This document shows, one piece after another, positions 33,838-44,454 of a stretch of 64,000 nucleotides of DNA; position 1 is the stretch's first letter; each line of letters opens with the position of its first letter. The translations under genes and the position numbers were made by a program. The stretch comes from Mermis nigrescens (Eukaryota > Nematoda > Enoplea > Mermithida > Mermithidae). Below the pieces are notes generated by a model, which saw nothing but the letters and a program-made list of their open reading frames with translations, was not told the DNA's origin and searched no databases. Location: the NCBI GenBank assembly GCA_036768485.1, contig JAVLUZ010000613.1:558001-622000 (forward strand), given 5' to 3'.

Positions 33838-34289
33838 CAGTGTTTTTTTTTGTACACGGTCCGTTTGTACATGTACATAGATGGTCCCTAAAAGTCTTTG
33901 TACATTTCGTACACACAAATTTTTGGGTACTATATATAATATGATACAGTATCGATTTTAGTGTGGCAAAAACAGAGTTGTTCGACCTTTGGTTACGTAT
34001 TTTAGCAATTTCTAGGTTTCTGAGAGCAAATATCAGTAATAATCGTCTCAAAACGGCGCGAAGCGCCAAAAATTTGGCATTTTTCCTTTCAAAATGCAAT
34101 TTCTGAAATTATAAAGATATATAGAACACACAATTGCTCATTTTCGGCGCGGAGCGCCGAGAATTTTTGCGAATTTCGAACCTTTTTTGCAGTTTTGTCT
34201 TCCAAAAAATTTTTGTACATGTACAAAGACGGTCCGCAAAAGTCTTTGTACATCGCGAAAAACCTTTGCCGACCACAGAAAAAACCGTG
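33838..34289. mobile_element. Family A MITE (452 bp)
   Basis: Ends CAGTGTTTTTTTTTGTACAC and AGAAAAAACCGTG; exact 8-bp target duplication TTAGGGAG (33830-33837 and 34290-34297). The insertion is inside LINE3. Hairpins GGCGC-GAA-GCGCC at 34054 and a GGA-loop form at 34145. Confidence 0.95.
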
Positions 34290-34327
34290 TTAGGGAGGGC
34301 TTTTTTTGAATTTTTTGTACTTTTTAG

Positions 34328-35408
34328 TAGAGGTGTGCTGTAGGCCCCCGGCCCCGCCGCCGGGGCCGGGGCCTGTAAAAACGATGAAAAATTAATGAAA
34401 ATCGAACAAAATTAATCTTTTTTTGCCAAATTACGCAACATAATATTTATTTATTCGCAAAAAATAAGCTAAATTTCGTTAAAATTTAGCTTAGGCTACT
34501 CTTGTGTTTCGCTTCAGGTAATCTAATAATAAAGATTTGAGTGAGCATTGAAACGATTCGATACATTCTTGAATAGCTTAGCTCAATCAAGAATTTTTAT
34601 TGCGAAAATAAGCACGTTTGACCGATAATTCTTAGACAATAAAGTTTAAAATGCAAGAGACTTTCACCAGTGTCTGTAAATTGTTTTATAAATCGATTTA
34701 TATACTTATGTACCTTAAAAAAATGCTAGGGTACGGCAACTTATTTTATCATCCAGATAGAATTTGTTTGCTTTAATATATGCGATTTTTCACTAATTTC
34801 AGGCGCTGTGCGCCAAATAATAGAGCAAATATCTTCACTTTTGTGTGCTTTTCAAATAATTTTTTAAATGTTATTTCAATTTGATTATGCATGTTCCCTA
34901 ATCTTGGTAAATGATTTTTCGTCGTACAAGCATTTTTCGCCCCTATGATTTTGTTGATATTCTAGAGATAAGTTTTTCAAGCGTGTAGTTAATCTCTGGG
35001 TTACTTATTTCTCGTGCAATGTAATCGTAATCTTTTGTTTTGTACTGTTTTGCTGGTCTATTTCTTTCATCGAATCAGCATAAATACTATAAAAAAGTCA
35101 TATTCTGTTCAGCTTAGCTTATTGTTTTCTATGCCTAACAGCTATATTCACAATTTTTAATTAATTTTTTCTTTGTTTCTCTTTTATCTGCTTATTTTTA
35201 AGTCTTTAATCCATTAAAGCAATATGTAATTGCTTACAATAGTAATACTAAGATGTTAGGTCAGTATAGAAATAATGTGGATGCTTGGTATAGCATGTAA
35301 GTTTAGGGTATATGTTTTGTACAGGCCCCGCTAGGCCCCGGCTCCCGGCGCCGGGGCCCAGGCCCCGGCCCCGGCCCCGGCAAAAAGAGCGGCCCCGGCA
35401 CATCTCTA
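34328..35408. mobile_element. Family C hAT-like element (1081 bp)
   Basis: Ends TAGAGGTGTGC and GGCACATCTCTA, next to blocks of CCGGGGCC. Flanks CTTTTTAG and TTTTTTAG match at 7 of 8. It interrupts LINE3 31 bp from the end of the family A copy. Interior, in opposite orientation, is about the same as 37154-38209 (AAACAATAAGCTAAGCTGAA, CACTCAAATCTT). Confidence 0.93.
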
Positions 35409-35409
35409 T

Positions 35410-36120
35410 TTTTTAGGTATGAGATCAGAACTAATAGTTCGAAGAAGAGAAATAAAAACATTATGCATATCATCCGCTGAAGTACACTGGTTAAATAAAT
35501 CAGGCCGAGAAACAGTGGCTAAGCAAATAGAGATTAATTCGTAATTAGCTTTACGAAAATTTCGATGAAAGAGCACGTTTTTTATCTCTTTTGACCCGTG
35601 AATCTAAAAAACAATAGAAATATGGTCACTATCTGAAAAGGAGGGAACACTTTCACGTTAGTGGCTATGTTATCTGAAAAGAGCAAATTAAAATATTATT
35701 ATTGTGAGTTGGACTACAAATTAGTTGATCTAAACCAGTTGTATAGAACGTATCATAAATATTGTAGTTGGGAGGACGATATGCTAAAATAAATCTGGTC
35801 TAATATCTTTATTGCATAAATCGAAAATTAAGATTTCACTAGCAGGAAAAATGACAGGAATTTTGATAATTTTTAAACGTAATCTGTTACTGACCAAGGC
35901 TATAACTCCACCCCCACATTTACTGAGACGGTCACGACGAAAAACTTAATAACTATCTGTACTGCAAAGTAGGCTATCTGGAATTTTAGGATAAAGCCAA
36001 GATTCACAAAGTATCATCTAGAATTCTTTGCTATTAAGTAAAAGTTTCAAATTACCTAGCTTATTTAACAAACTTCTTGAATTAAAATACAGAACTTTTA
36101 AACGTAAAATATTAAGAAGG
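35410..36120 (-). pseudogene. LINE3 endonuclease remnant
   Basis: Heavily mutated counterpart of the LINE1 endonuclease: plus-strand phrases such as ATATGGTCACTATCTGAAAA (the SDHN region) and CAAAGTATCATC (the ETW region) align with LINE1, but no frame stays open for long. Confidence 0.7.
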
Positions 36121-36180
36121 GCGCGGCACGACTACCTAGATTTTCCGTGAAGCACCAGGCTTTTTGAATTGACAGACGGA

Positions 36181-37012
36181 TTAGAACGTATATAACTGCT
36201 GAGAGTCCTGACGCTTTTTGATACAATTAGCTTGAAAATCGATGAAGAGGCCAGACTCGCCATAAGAAATCCGTTCATAGAGCTCACCCATCAACTCACG
36301 TTGACGTTGATGTTGGAGGTAGGATAAATCTGGGTGTGCTCTTAGGTGAGTGTAAGGACTGGAATTCCTATTTTTCAGCAATGTGTTTACGAAGCGGATG
36401 AAAGCCTTTTTGATTGACTGTTGGACATGCAAACTTTCAGAAAACGGGGCTTATTAGAGTTGGATGGTCCGTCATGAAAGCAGCGTACAATGACATTGGA
36501 CTTTAGTTGTGAATCAGTATTATGGTTGTCAACGAGTGATTTTGGGATAGCAAGGTCGTCCTGAGAATCAGCAAGGCCAAATAAAACAGCATTCGATTTT
36601 TTAGATTCCTTTTCCAGAGCATCCTGAATTAGGAGTTGGATATTTGGTAGATCAGGAGCGACTTTAACAGAAGTGAGCTTGGAAATTGCGTTGGATAGTT
36701 CAGACAGTTTCTCGTTTACGGAGGTTTCGAAGGAATTAAGATGGTTTTCTAATGAGACAATCTCGTGTTCAATAGCAAAAATACGCTTACCAGTAGGCAT
36801 GCAGGTCGGACAGAAGGACAATTGGTCCAATGAGGCTAGGAGATCGTATGCATCTCTGTCAAGACCGACACAAGATCCGTTAAACCAGTTCTTACAAAAA
36901 TCGTAAAAGATTCCATGATTATCGTCCACTGTCAAATCGCACTTCGGAGAATAAACAGTTACTTTCAGGTTATTCTTGTCTCGTCAGTAGTAGAACTTTT
37001 TGACCAAGGCAT
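36181..37012 (-). pseudogene. LINE3 ORF1 remnant (zinc finger and coiled coil)
   Basis: MPWSKSSTTDETRI begins at 37012 but shifts frame; then DNHGIFYDFCKNWFNGSCVG, LSFCPTC (PHD-like finger, compare LINE1), a coiled-coil piece FAIEHEIVSLENHLNSFE, and AHPDLSYLQHQRQRELMGEL at the C-terminus in another frame. About as far from LINE1 ORF1 as the two RTs are from each other. Confidence 0.82.
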
Positions 37013-37153
37013 CGTGCAAAACAGAAATACGCAATGACGAAAATGGACGATTGATGAATAGATAAACAATAGTATTGTATTGATCAGATCAAATATAGTA
37101 GTCACGCATTGTGGCTCTTCAGCTCATTTAGTTGCCACCTCCTTTGTATTAAG

Positions 37154-38209
37154 TAGAGATGTGCCGGGGCCGCTCTTTTTGCCGGGGCCTGGCGGGGCCT
37201 GGCCGGGGCCTGTACATATACCTATACTTACTAAGCTATACCAAGCATCCACATTATTTCTATACTGACCTATTATCTTAGTATTACTATTGTAAGCAAT
37301 TACATATTGCTTTAATGAATTAAAGACTTAAAAATAAGCAGATAAAAGAGAAATAAACAAAAAATTAATAAATAATTGTGAATATAGCTGTTAGGCATAG
37401 AAAACAATAAGCTAAGCTGAACAGAATATGACTTTTCTATAGTATTTATGCTGATTCGATGAAAGAAATAGACGAGCAAAACAGTACAATACAAAAGATT
37501 ACGATTACATTGTACGGGAAATAAGTAAACCAGAGATTAACTACACGCTTGAAAAACTTATCTCTAGAATATCAACAAAATCATAGGGGCGAAAAATGCT
37601 TGTACGACGAAAAATCATGCATAATCAAATTAAAATAATATTTAAAAAATTAATTGAAAACCACACAAAAATGAAGACATTTGCTCTATTACTTGGCGCA
37701 CAGAGCCCGAAATTAGTGAAAAATCGCATATATTAAAGCAAACGAATTCTATCTGGATGATAAAATAAGTTGCCGTACCCTAGCATTTTTTTAAGGTACA
37801 TAAGTACATACATCGAATTATAAAACAATTTTACAGACACTGTTGAAAGTCCCTTGCATTTTAAACTCTTATTGTCTAAGAATTATCGGTCAAACGTGCT
37901 TATTTTCGCAATAAATATTCTTAATTGAGCTAAGCTATTCAAGAATGTATCGAATTGTTTCAATGCTCACTCAAATCTTGATTATTAGATTACTTGAAGC
38001 GAAACACAACAGTAGCCTAAGCTTAATTCTAACGAAATTTAGCTTATTTTTGCGAATAAATAAATATTATGTTGCGTAATTAGGCAAAAAAGATTAATTT
38101 TGTTCGATTTTCATTAATTTTTCATCGTTTTTACAGGCCCGGCGCCGGGGCCAGCCTGGCGCCTGGGCCCCAGCGCCGGGGGCCGGGGCCGGGGCCTGGC
38201 ACATCTCTA
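37154..38209. mobile_element. Family C hAT-like element (1056 bp)
   Basis: Ends TAGAGATGTGCCGGGGCC and GGCCTGGCACATCTCTA; exact 8-bp target duplication GTATTAAG (37146-37153 and 38210-38217). YARNG-type end (TAGAG). Multiple GGGGCC blocks at both ends; AT-rich interior without a transposase. Confidence 0.95.
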
Positions 38210-38293
38210 GTATTAAGATAGTCATATTGTAAGGAGTATGTATGCAGTTCGTAGCATCCGATTAACAAAAAGTGGAAAAACGTTGCTCTCCAT

Positions 38294-38694
38294 CATACAT
38301 GATTTGGGGGGGGGTTTCATCCCCAGGAGAATTTTCACACCCCCCCACAAAAATTTTTTCACACCCCCAGAATTGGCGATTTTCTGGAAGTTCCCAAAAC
38401 TTTTCTAAATATTTGTCGAAAAGATGCTTTTTAAGCGTTTATAGCTGTCTACTTGCTCAAAAGTGCCAAATTTTAGGCGCTTCGCGCCTTATACTCATGT
38501 TTTGACTATATTTTGTTCAATTTCTTCCAATTTATATTTTTTTTCGAAATGCTTCTATGTTGTTATGCTCTAGAAAGATAGAGCATCGTCAGAAACGCTG
38601 AAAAAAGATGTTTTTGACGCATACCTACCATTTTTGTACCCAAAAAAGGCACCTTACGATTTCAACCCCAGAATTTCCATGCTGTGCATGTATG
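38294..38694. mobile_element. Family F MITE (about 400 bp)
   Basis: Ends CATACATGATTTGGGGG and GCTGTGCATGTATG, as in the better defined copy at 60802-61173. One hairpin AGGCGC-TTC-GCGCCT (38475-38489). The target duplication is not evident here, so ends are approximate. Confidence 0.7.
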
Positions 38695-38839
38695 CCCCCC
38701 ACCACACAAAGTCGTAAAGTTTTGGCCCCCGATTTTTGGCAAAAACTTGCGATTTTCAGCCATACTAGATATGTTTTGTTTATTTTACTTCTAAATATAC
38801 TTCTAAAAATGGCCAACCGGTCCCTTCCACAATTTTTAG

Positions 38840-39579
38840 TAGAGCTGTGCCGGGGCCGCCTTTTTTGAGGCCGGGGCCGGGCCGGCCTGGCCGGGGCAAT
38901 AATAGCGTGCTTTTCCATGCTCATAGTACAACCCCTGCCCTACCCCTTATATGTACCTATGCATATATTCTTGCTTGTAGATATGCACGTCAACCGTTAA
39001 TATTTGTTGGGATTTTAAGATGTAACAGAACATGGGCATCGGGGGATCTGGACCCCCAGAATTCACATTCTCCCCCCCCCCGAAAAAAATCCGCTAGACC
39101 CCCTAGAAATTGATTTTCAGAATTTTTTCTGTTTTTCTGCGGTTTTTGATGCTAATGGATAGCTCTCATTGAGAAACGCGAGAAAACGGTGTTTTTTTCG
39201 CTCTACCATATATTATCAGGCACTTTTTGACTTTGAAAAATTTTGGACCCCCTAGAATTTTTGAGCTGCCCATGTATGGATTTAACTCCCCTGACTTGGA
39301 TGCGTTTTTCAATGTGCTTTACTTTGCACTTTTTTTAGGCTTATTATTCTATTTGTTCTGATAGACGTAGCTGTCTGCTACCAAGCAAGCTGGAAATGCT
39401 CGTCTATATGAATTGCAATTTAAAATATGTCAATTTTGATTATTAACTAGAAATTTGCACCAATCTGACATAGTGAAATAAAGATTTGAATGAAATTGAG
39501 TTTGAAGGTAAATCTGCCCAAAAAATTATCAATTTTCTACATTATAATCAACTCTAACATTGGCCCCGGCACAGCTCTA
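38840..39579. mobile_element. Family C hAT-like element (740 bp)
   Basis: Ends TAGAGCTGTGCCGGGGCC and GGCCCCGGCACAGCTCTA (18 bp, exact); exact 8-bp target duplication ATTTTTAG (38832-38839 and 39580-39587). A family B MITE (39027-39278) is nested in it. Confidence 0.95.
39027..39278. mobile_element. Family B MITE nested in a family C element
   Basis: Left end AGAACATGGGCATCGGGGG, right end GCTGCCCATGTATG; flanks GATGTAAC and GATTTAAC match at 7 of 8. Interior TTGATGCTAATGGATAGCTC as in other copies. Confidence 0.85.
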
Positions 39580-39587
39580 ATTTTTAG

Positions 39588-40100
39588 CTAGTCTTAATCA
39601 TTCGTTCGGTCGTATGTCCAAGGCTAGATCATTTCTAATGAAAGAGACAGGCAAGACCGAATTTGAAGAGGGCGAGGCGGCTTTCCCCTTGGTCTAAAAA
39701 AATTTTTGAAAGGTAAGATAGTGCATGGGGAGATGTAAAAATAGAAAATCTCCAGATTTTCGGCGCAGGCCCGGCTCAGTCCTAGCAAAAGAAGACAGCA
39801 ACGGCATGACACATCTTTAAGTGATATATTTTTGCCATAAACGTTGTGTTAGCATTAACAGCTAACCCCATTAGTTTGTCTGTTTCAAATTGATTGTCGC
39901 ATTAATCAATGAACGTTTGGATAATCTATTGCTTAGGTGGACTGTTGAGCAAACTGTTAAGTGTTAGTCAGCATGTGTACCTAATCAAAATTTTCAAGCG
40001 GAATTTTCGTGTAAGTTCTAGCAAGGTAGGAAAACGATATTGTAATTTATTCAAATGTTTTTCAGTCATTCGTTAGCGTGTATTATGTGAAGGAGCAGCC
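39588..40100. other. 5' flank of the tweety-like gene
   Basis: No exon recognised. Holds a GCGAGGCGGCTTTCCCCTTG stretch (39670) akin to the 49.2-kb repeat. A promoter should lie here, but no motif is convincing. Confidence 0.35.
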
Positions 40101-43100
40101 ATGTGGTTATCAACTGTTTTGTACCGCACTTCAGTATTCTTCCATTCACTGCCAAGATTAAACTTCCGGTTTCAAGATGGAAAGTCTGATGCCGGATTTT
40201 GCAGCGATTATTTTCAGGCTAGTATTTATTTCATTATCGTATTCGTACCTATGACATAAATTTACATAGGAAGCGAGGATAGTATTTATTTTTCCTCGTT
40301 TGGAATTTAATGTTGTTTTAACTTAAAAAAACGCCCGATATGGTTCAAAGTGGTCTAAAAATATTAATTTATCGCTAAATTGACAATTTTCTATATTTGC
40401 TTACTGTTAAAAGCAATACAATGCAGTCAAAAAGAGCTAAAAGTGCTTTAAAAAACGCGGCCTATTACATAAGCGCTAGGTCCCGTTACAGCTCTAAAAT
40501 AAACACTCCTTAAAGGTCTGTTTAGGATTCAGTGCCCATGTTATAACACATGACGTAGTCGTATGTTTTGCATTGCTGTGCTGAAACATTTTACGACGTC
40601 CTAGGCAACTCAGCCCTTAAGATACGGTTTAAGGATGTTTATTGTTCAAATTTCATGGCGAGAGTTGTACTTACTTAATATTTATTTATGGGTGATACAA
40701 ACTGGAGCTGGAACCTGAAGCCGGAATTAACCACCGTGCTTTTTGGCCAATAAAAGCAGACTTTTTATTTACAATTTTTAACGGAGAAATAGTCAAAAAT
40801 CGCAGCTGCAAGTTAGTAAAAAATGCGATTACTACCTAAGTACTCAACGCATTACGAAAAACCTATTATGTGCAAGTCAAATTGATGTTTTTATACAGAC
40901 TATCTCTATTATGTATGTATAAACGTTAGTCTTGGTTCAGGAAATCTTATTTTTAATTGATGAAAAATACACAGGCTAGGGTCTACGACGTTTCGGCGCC
41001 GCCGTTTTGGCGCAAGTAACTTATAAATTATTCTAATTAAATCAATTTTGAACCAATTTTAAAATAAATTATATATTCAGAAAGCAGATACTACAAGCTA
41101 CAAAATGGCATATTGTTCATTTCGATTCAATGACTATTCATTTGTGTACGACTGAAAAACTGTAGAAGATCCAGTGTGCATTTAATCATCTCACTAAATT
41201 CAAACGTATTCTAAAAGTAATTTATACCATCACGTAGAGGATTGAATGGGCTTTCAGAATCTGTATTATACTTTAATCATAATTGAAATGTAAATAATTA
41301 ATAATACTACAAAGAGTGTGGCGCCAAAGCGGCGGCGCCAAAACGTCCCATTCCGCATAGGCTACTTTATGTGCTACTAGCTTGGCTTGCACTTTGTCTA
41401 TGCATGTAAGAACGTAAAATTGTGGAATTTTCTAAATTAGCCAGAACTAAACGTTTAGGGCATTTCCGCTGTTTTCGTCACACATTGGGGGTGAGAGGGG
41501 TGGTCCGAGACTCAAGTCACTGTCAGACGATTTTTGGTGAAAGCCTTTTAAATTTATTTGACCTCAATTTTTACTATGGTAAAAGTGCACTTAATATTAG
41601 AATTTCATGAAATGATACAGTATTTTTGAATGCAAGCAAGAGTAAATAGACAAACTTTCACTATAAGACATGCATGTAACAGCTCAGGCTGGAAATTTGG
41701 GTATGGGTCCGAGGACATTTTTAGAATAAGGGAGGTTAGACGACTCCAATTTTAGGCCAAAAATTGAAAAAACGCCTAAAAATAGCCAAAAAAATCGCAA
41801 GTTTTTGCCAAAAATGGGGGAGGGTGGTCCGAAATTTTCTGACTTTGTTTCAGGGGTGTGGGGCGTAAAAGCGTGGGTGGGTGATATCCTAAAACCTGAA
41901 AGTAGCCAGAAAGCGCAAGTTTTCGCCAAAAATTGGGGAGGGGTAGGTCAAAATTTTCTGACTTTGGGGAGGGAGGAGTGTGGAGAGGACGTCCAACCTT
42001 GGGTGGAGAATTTTCCAAAGCTCCCTGTTACACATATGGTTTTCGGCTATTTTTAGGGGGGGGAATGACTACCAATTTTTGGCCGAAAATCGCAAAAAAA
42101 GTCCCTAAAAATAGGCAGGAAATCAGGTTTTCGCCAAAAATTGATTTTGGCCACGGTTTTTTTGTACTCGACAGATTTTTCCTGATGTTCAAAGACTTTT
42201 GAGACCGTCTTTGTACGTGTACAAAGATTTTTGGGAAGACAAAAATTGCCAAAAAGGTCTAAAATTCGCAAAAATTGTAATTGTGTGTTATATATATCTT
42301 TATAATGGTAGAAATTGCATTTCAAAAAGGAAAATGTCAAATTTTTCGGCGCTTCGCGCCGTTTTAAGACGATTCTTAGTGATTTTTGCCCTTAAAGACC
42401 CAGAAATTAGCTAAAATACACCACCAAAAGTCTAACAGCTGTGTTTTTATTACACTGAAATCGCTACTGTATTATATCATAGTACCCGAAAATTTGTGTG
42501 TACAAAATGTACAAAGACTTTTGGGGACCATCTTTGTACATGTGCAAACGGACCTTGTACGTACAAAAAAAACACTGGTTTCGGCTGCCATATTTATACA
42601 ATATAGTAAGAAGTCATCAATATGAGAAAGAAGCAAATAAAAAAAGGAAAAGGAAAATTAGGGAAAAAAAGTAAATAAATAGATAAATAAAACAGCAAAT
42701 ACTAAAAAAAGAAAAGAGAAAAAATTGAACGAAAGAGAAAAAAAGAGAAGAAAGAAAGACAGATATAGAGGTGCATCATGCTATTAGTAAGAAAGAAACA
42801 AAAAGGACGCGTGAAATAGCACAAGTGTACCTAAAAAAATATATTATGATGGAAAATAAATGAATAAATAAAAATCATTGTAAACCTACACATGAAATAC
42901 TGCCGTACCTGGCTTGTTCAATCATGTGAGGAAATACAACGAGTAAACAAAAAGTATGAGCTAGATAGGAATAGAATGTATAAGTCAATATGCACCTACT
43001 CTTGTATTCTCGGAATGCAGCGCATTGCGAAAAAATATATAAGCGCACGCGGAAAAATCTAAGTCAATATGCGCCTACTCTGATATCGGTAATGCACTAC

Positions 43101-44454
43101 ATTGCGAATAATTGAACTAAGGCGGATAGTAATTTTAACGTATTTGAAGTATTTTTCAGGAAATTTCAAAAAATTTTCGGCGTTCCTCCCTTGAGTCTGG
43201 ACTTTGGGAAACTATGATTTTCGTCCACAAAAAATCATTGCGCATATGTCACCCAAGAAGTCTTTGTACCTCCAGAAAAATCTTTGCCAAAAAAAATAAA
43301 GCGTGACAGGTACCTTGGGATATTATTCCTCTTCAGGCCATTTAATTCAAGTATTTAGCTTCAAGTATTTAGCTTCAAGTAGGGGCATTAAACGCTCTAA
43401 AATTCATCTTTGCGTAATCTAGGTATCTTAATGCAGATTTAAATATCTTTTGTATCTATTTCTACTGTTTGTAAAAATTTTATGCAAAAATAAGTACTAT
43501 TTAATTTAAAGATAAAATTGACTCATTTACCTTTATGTTGCATCGAATTTATAAGCGCAGGGGTACTTATTATGTACAAGATTTAATCGGCATATTGCAA
43601 TTTCCGTAATATTTCTGATTTTGTAGTACAAGTTATTTCAGCTTTCACAGTTGAGTTTTATGTGTAAATTCCATCAGAAGCTCATAAAAATTTCCGCGCT
43701 TCTCGCCGAACTAATATAATGAACTAAATTCAGGCCGAATTATCATATTCAGGACTGCGTGCGGTTGGAAGGTCACACATTGGTAGTATATAAAAATGTG
43801 TATATTTAATAATATATTTATATAATATATCTACAAAAATTGTTCGCTCATGCAAAGACTTTTTCGGAGATCTTTGTAAATACCTACACGAAGAAGCTCG
43901 TACAAAAAATAGTGTCGGCTAATAATAATACACCACTTAATTTATTGGCTCTCCATTTTGGGATTTCAACCCTCTCTTAAATCTGGACCTTCGGAAACTA
44001 TGGTTTTCGTCCACAAAAAATCATTGCGCATATGTAACCCAAGAAGTCTTTGTACCTCCAGAAAAATCTTTGCCAAATACAAATAAAGCGTGATAGGTAC
44101 CTTGCCTTGGGATATTGTTCATCTTCAGGCCATTTAATTCCATTTAATTGAATTTTGATATGCGTACATACCAATGAGGTACTAGTATAATTCGAAACGC
44201 AAGACACAGTTGAGCTGGATCATTGCTTTTGCGATTGAAACATTTTATGCATTTTTAATGAAATGATCTTTGAATATACAGGCGCTCGTTTTGTGGGCTT
44301 GTGTTCCCGTATTGATCTGCATTATCCTGCTTGTCGTAATCTTCATTGCTTGGTCAGTGAAGTGCTCGCCGAAAAAGTCTTCAACCAAACAAAATGCCCG
44401 ATATGCTTCTAACGCTAGTGCTAATTGCCTACTCGTTGTAGTTGCCACCTGTTG
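40101..44454 (+). CDS. Tweety-like exons 1-2: N-terminus, helix 1, start of helix 2
   Basis: Exon 1 (40101-40217) reads MWLSTVLYRTSVFFHSLPRL, then NFRFQDGKSDAGFCSDYFQ, matching the family's short N-terminal segment (LHRLPR.N..FQ...DYQQ). It joins exon 2 (44282-44454), ALVLWACVPVLICIILLVVI, CSPKKSSTKQ and CLLVVVATC. The donor is CAG|GCTAGT; no GT donor keeps the phase here, so a GC-AG intron of 4064 bp is proposed. Exon 2 ends TGTTG|GTACGT, phase 2, and completes a second Cys (CC pair) with exon 3. Confidence 0.78.

Larger units (their letters stand above)
30656..37150 (-). mobile_element. LINE3 (CR1-like) with three nested insertions
   Basis: Tail of CAA repeats at about 30656-30676, then a 3' UTR of the same length as in LINE1 and LINE2 once the Merlin element (30752-32496) is taken out. 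Reverse transcriptase remains at 32532-33777, the endonuclease is degraded at 35410-36120 and ORF1 at 36181-37012. Two hAT MITEs (33838-34289, 34328-35408) interrupt it. An internal deletion fuses TALGPDGLP directly to PTLFLIYISDL (about 33400), removing roughly 200 residues of the catalytic domain. The element cannot move on its own. Confidence 0.88.
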
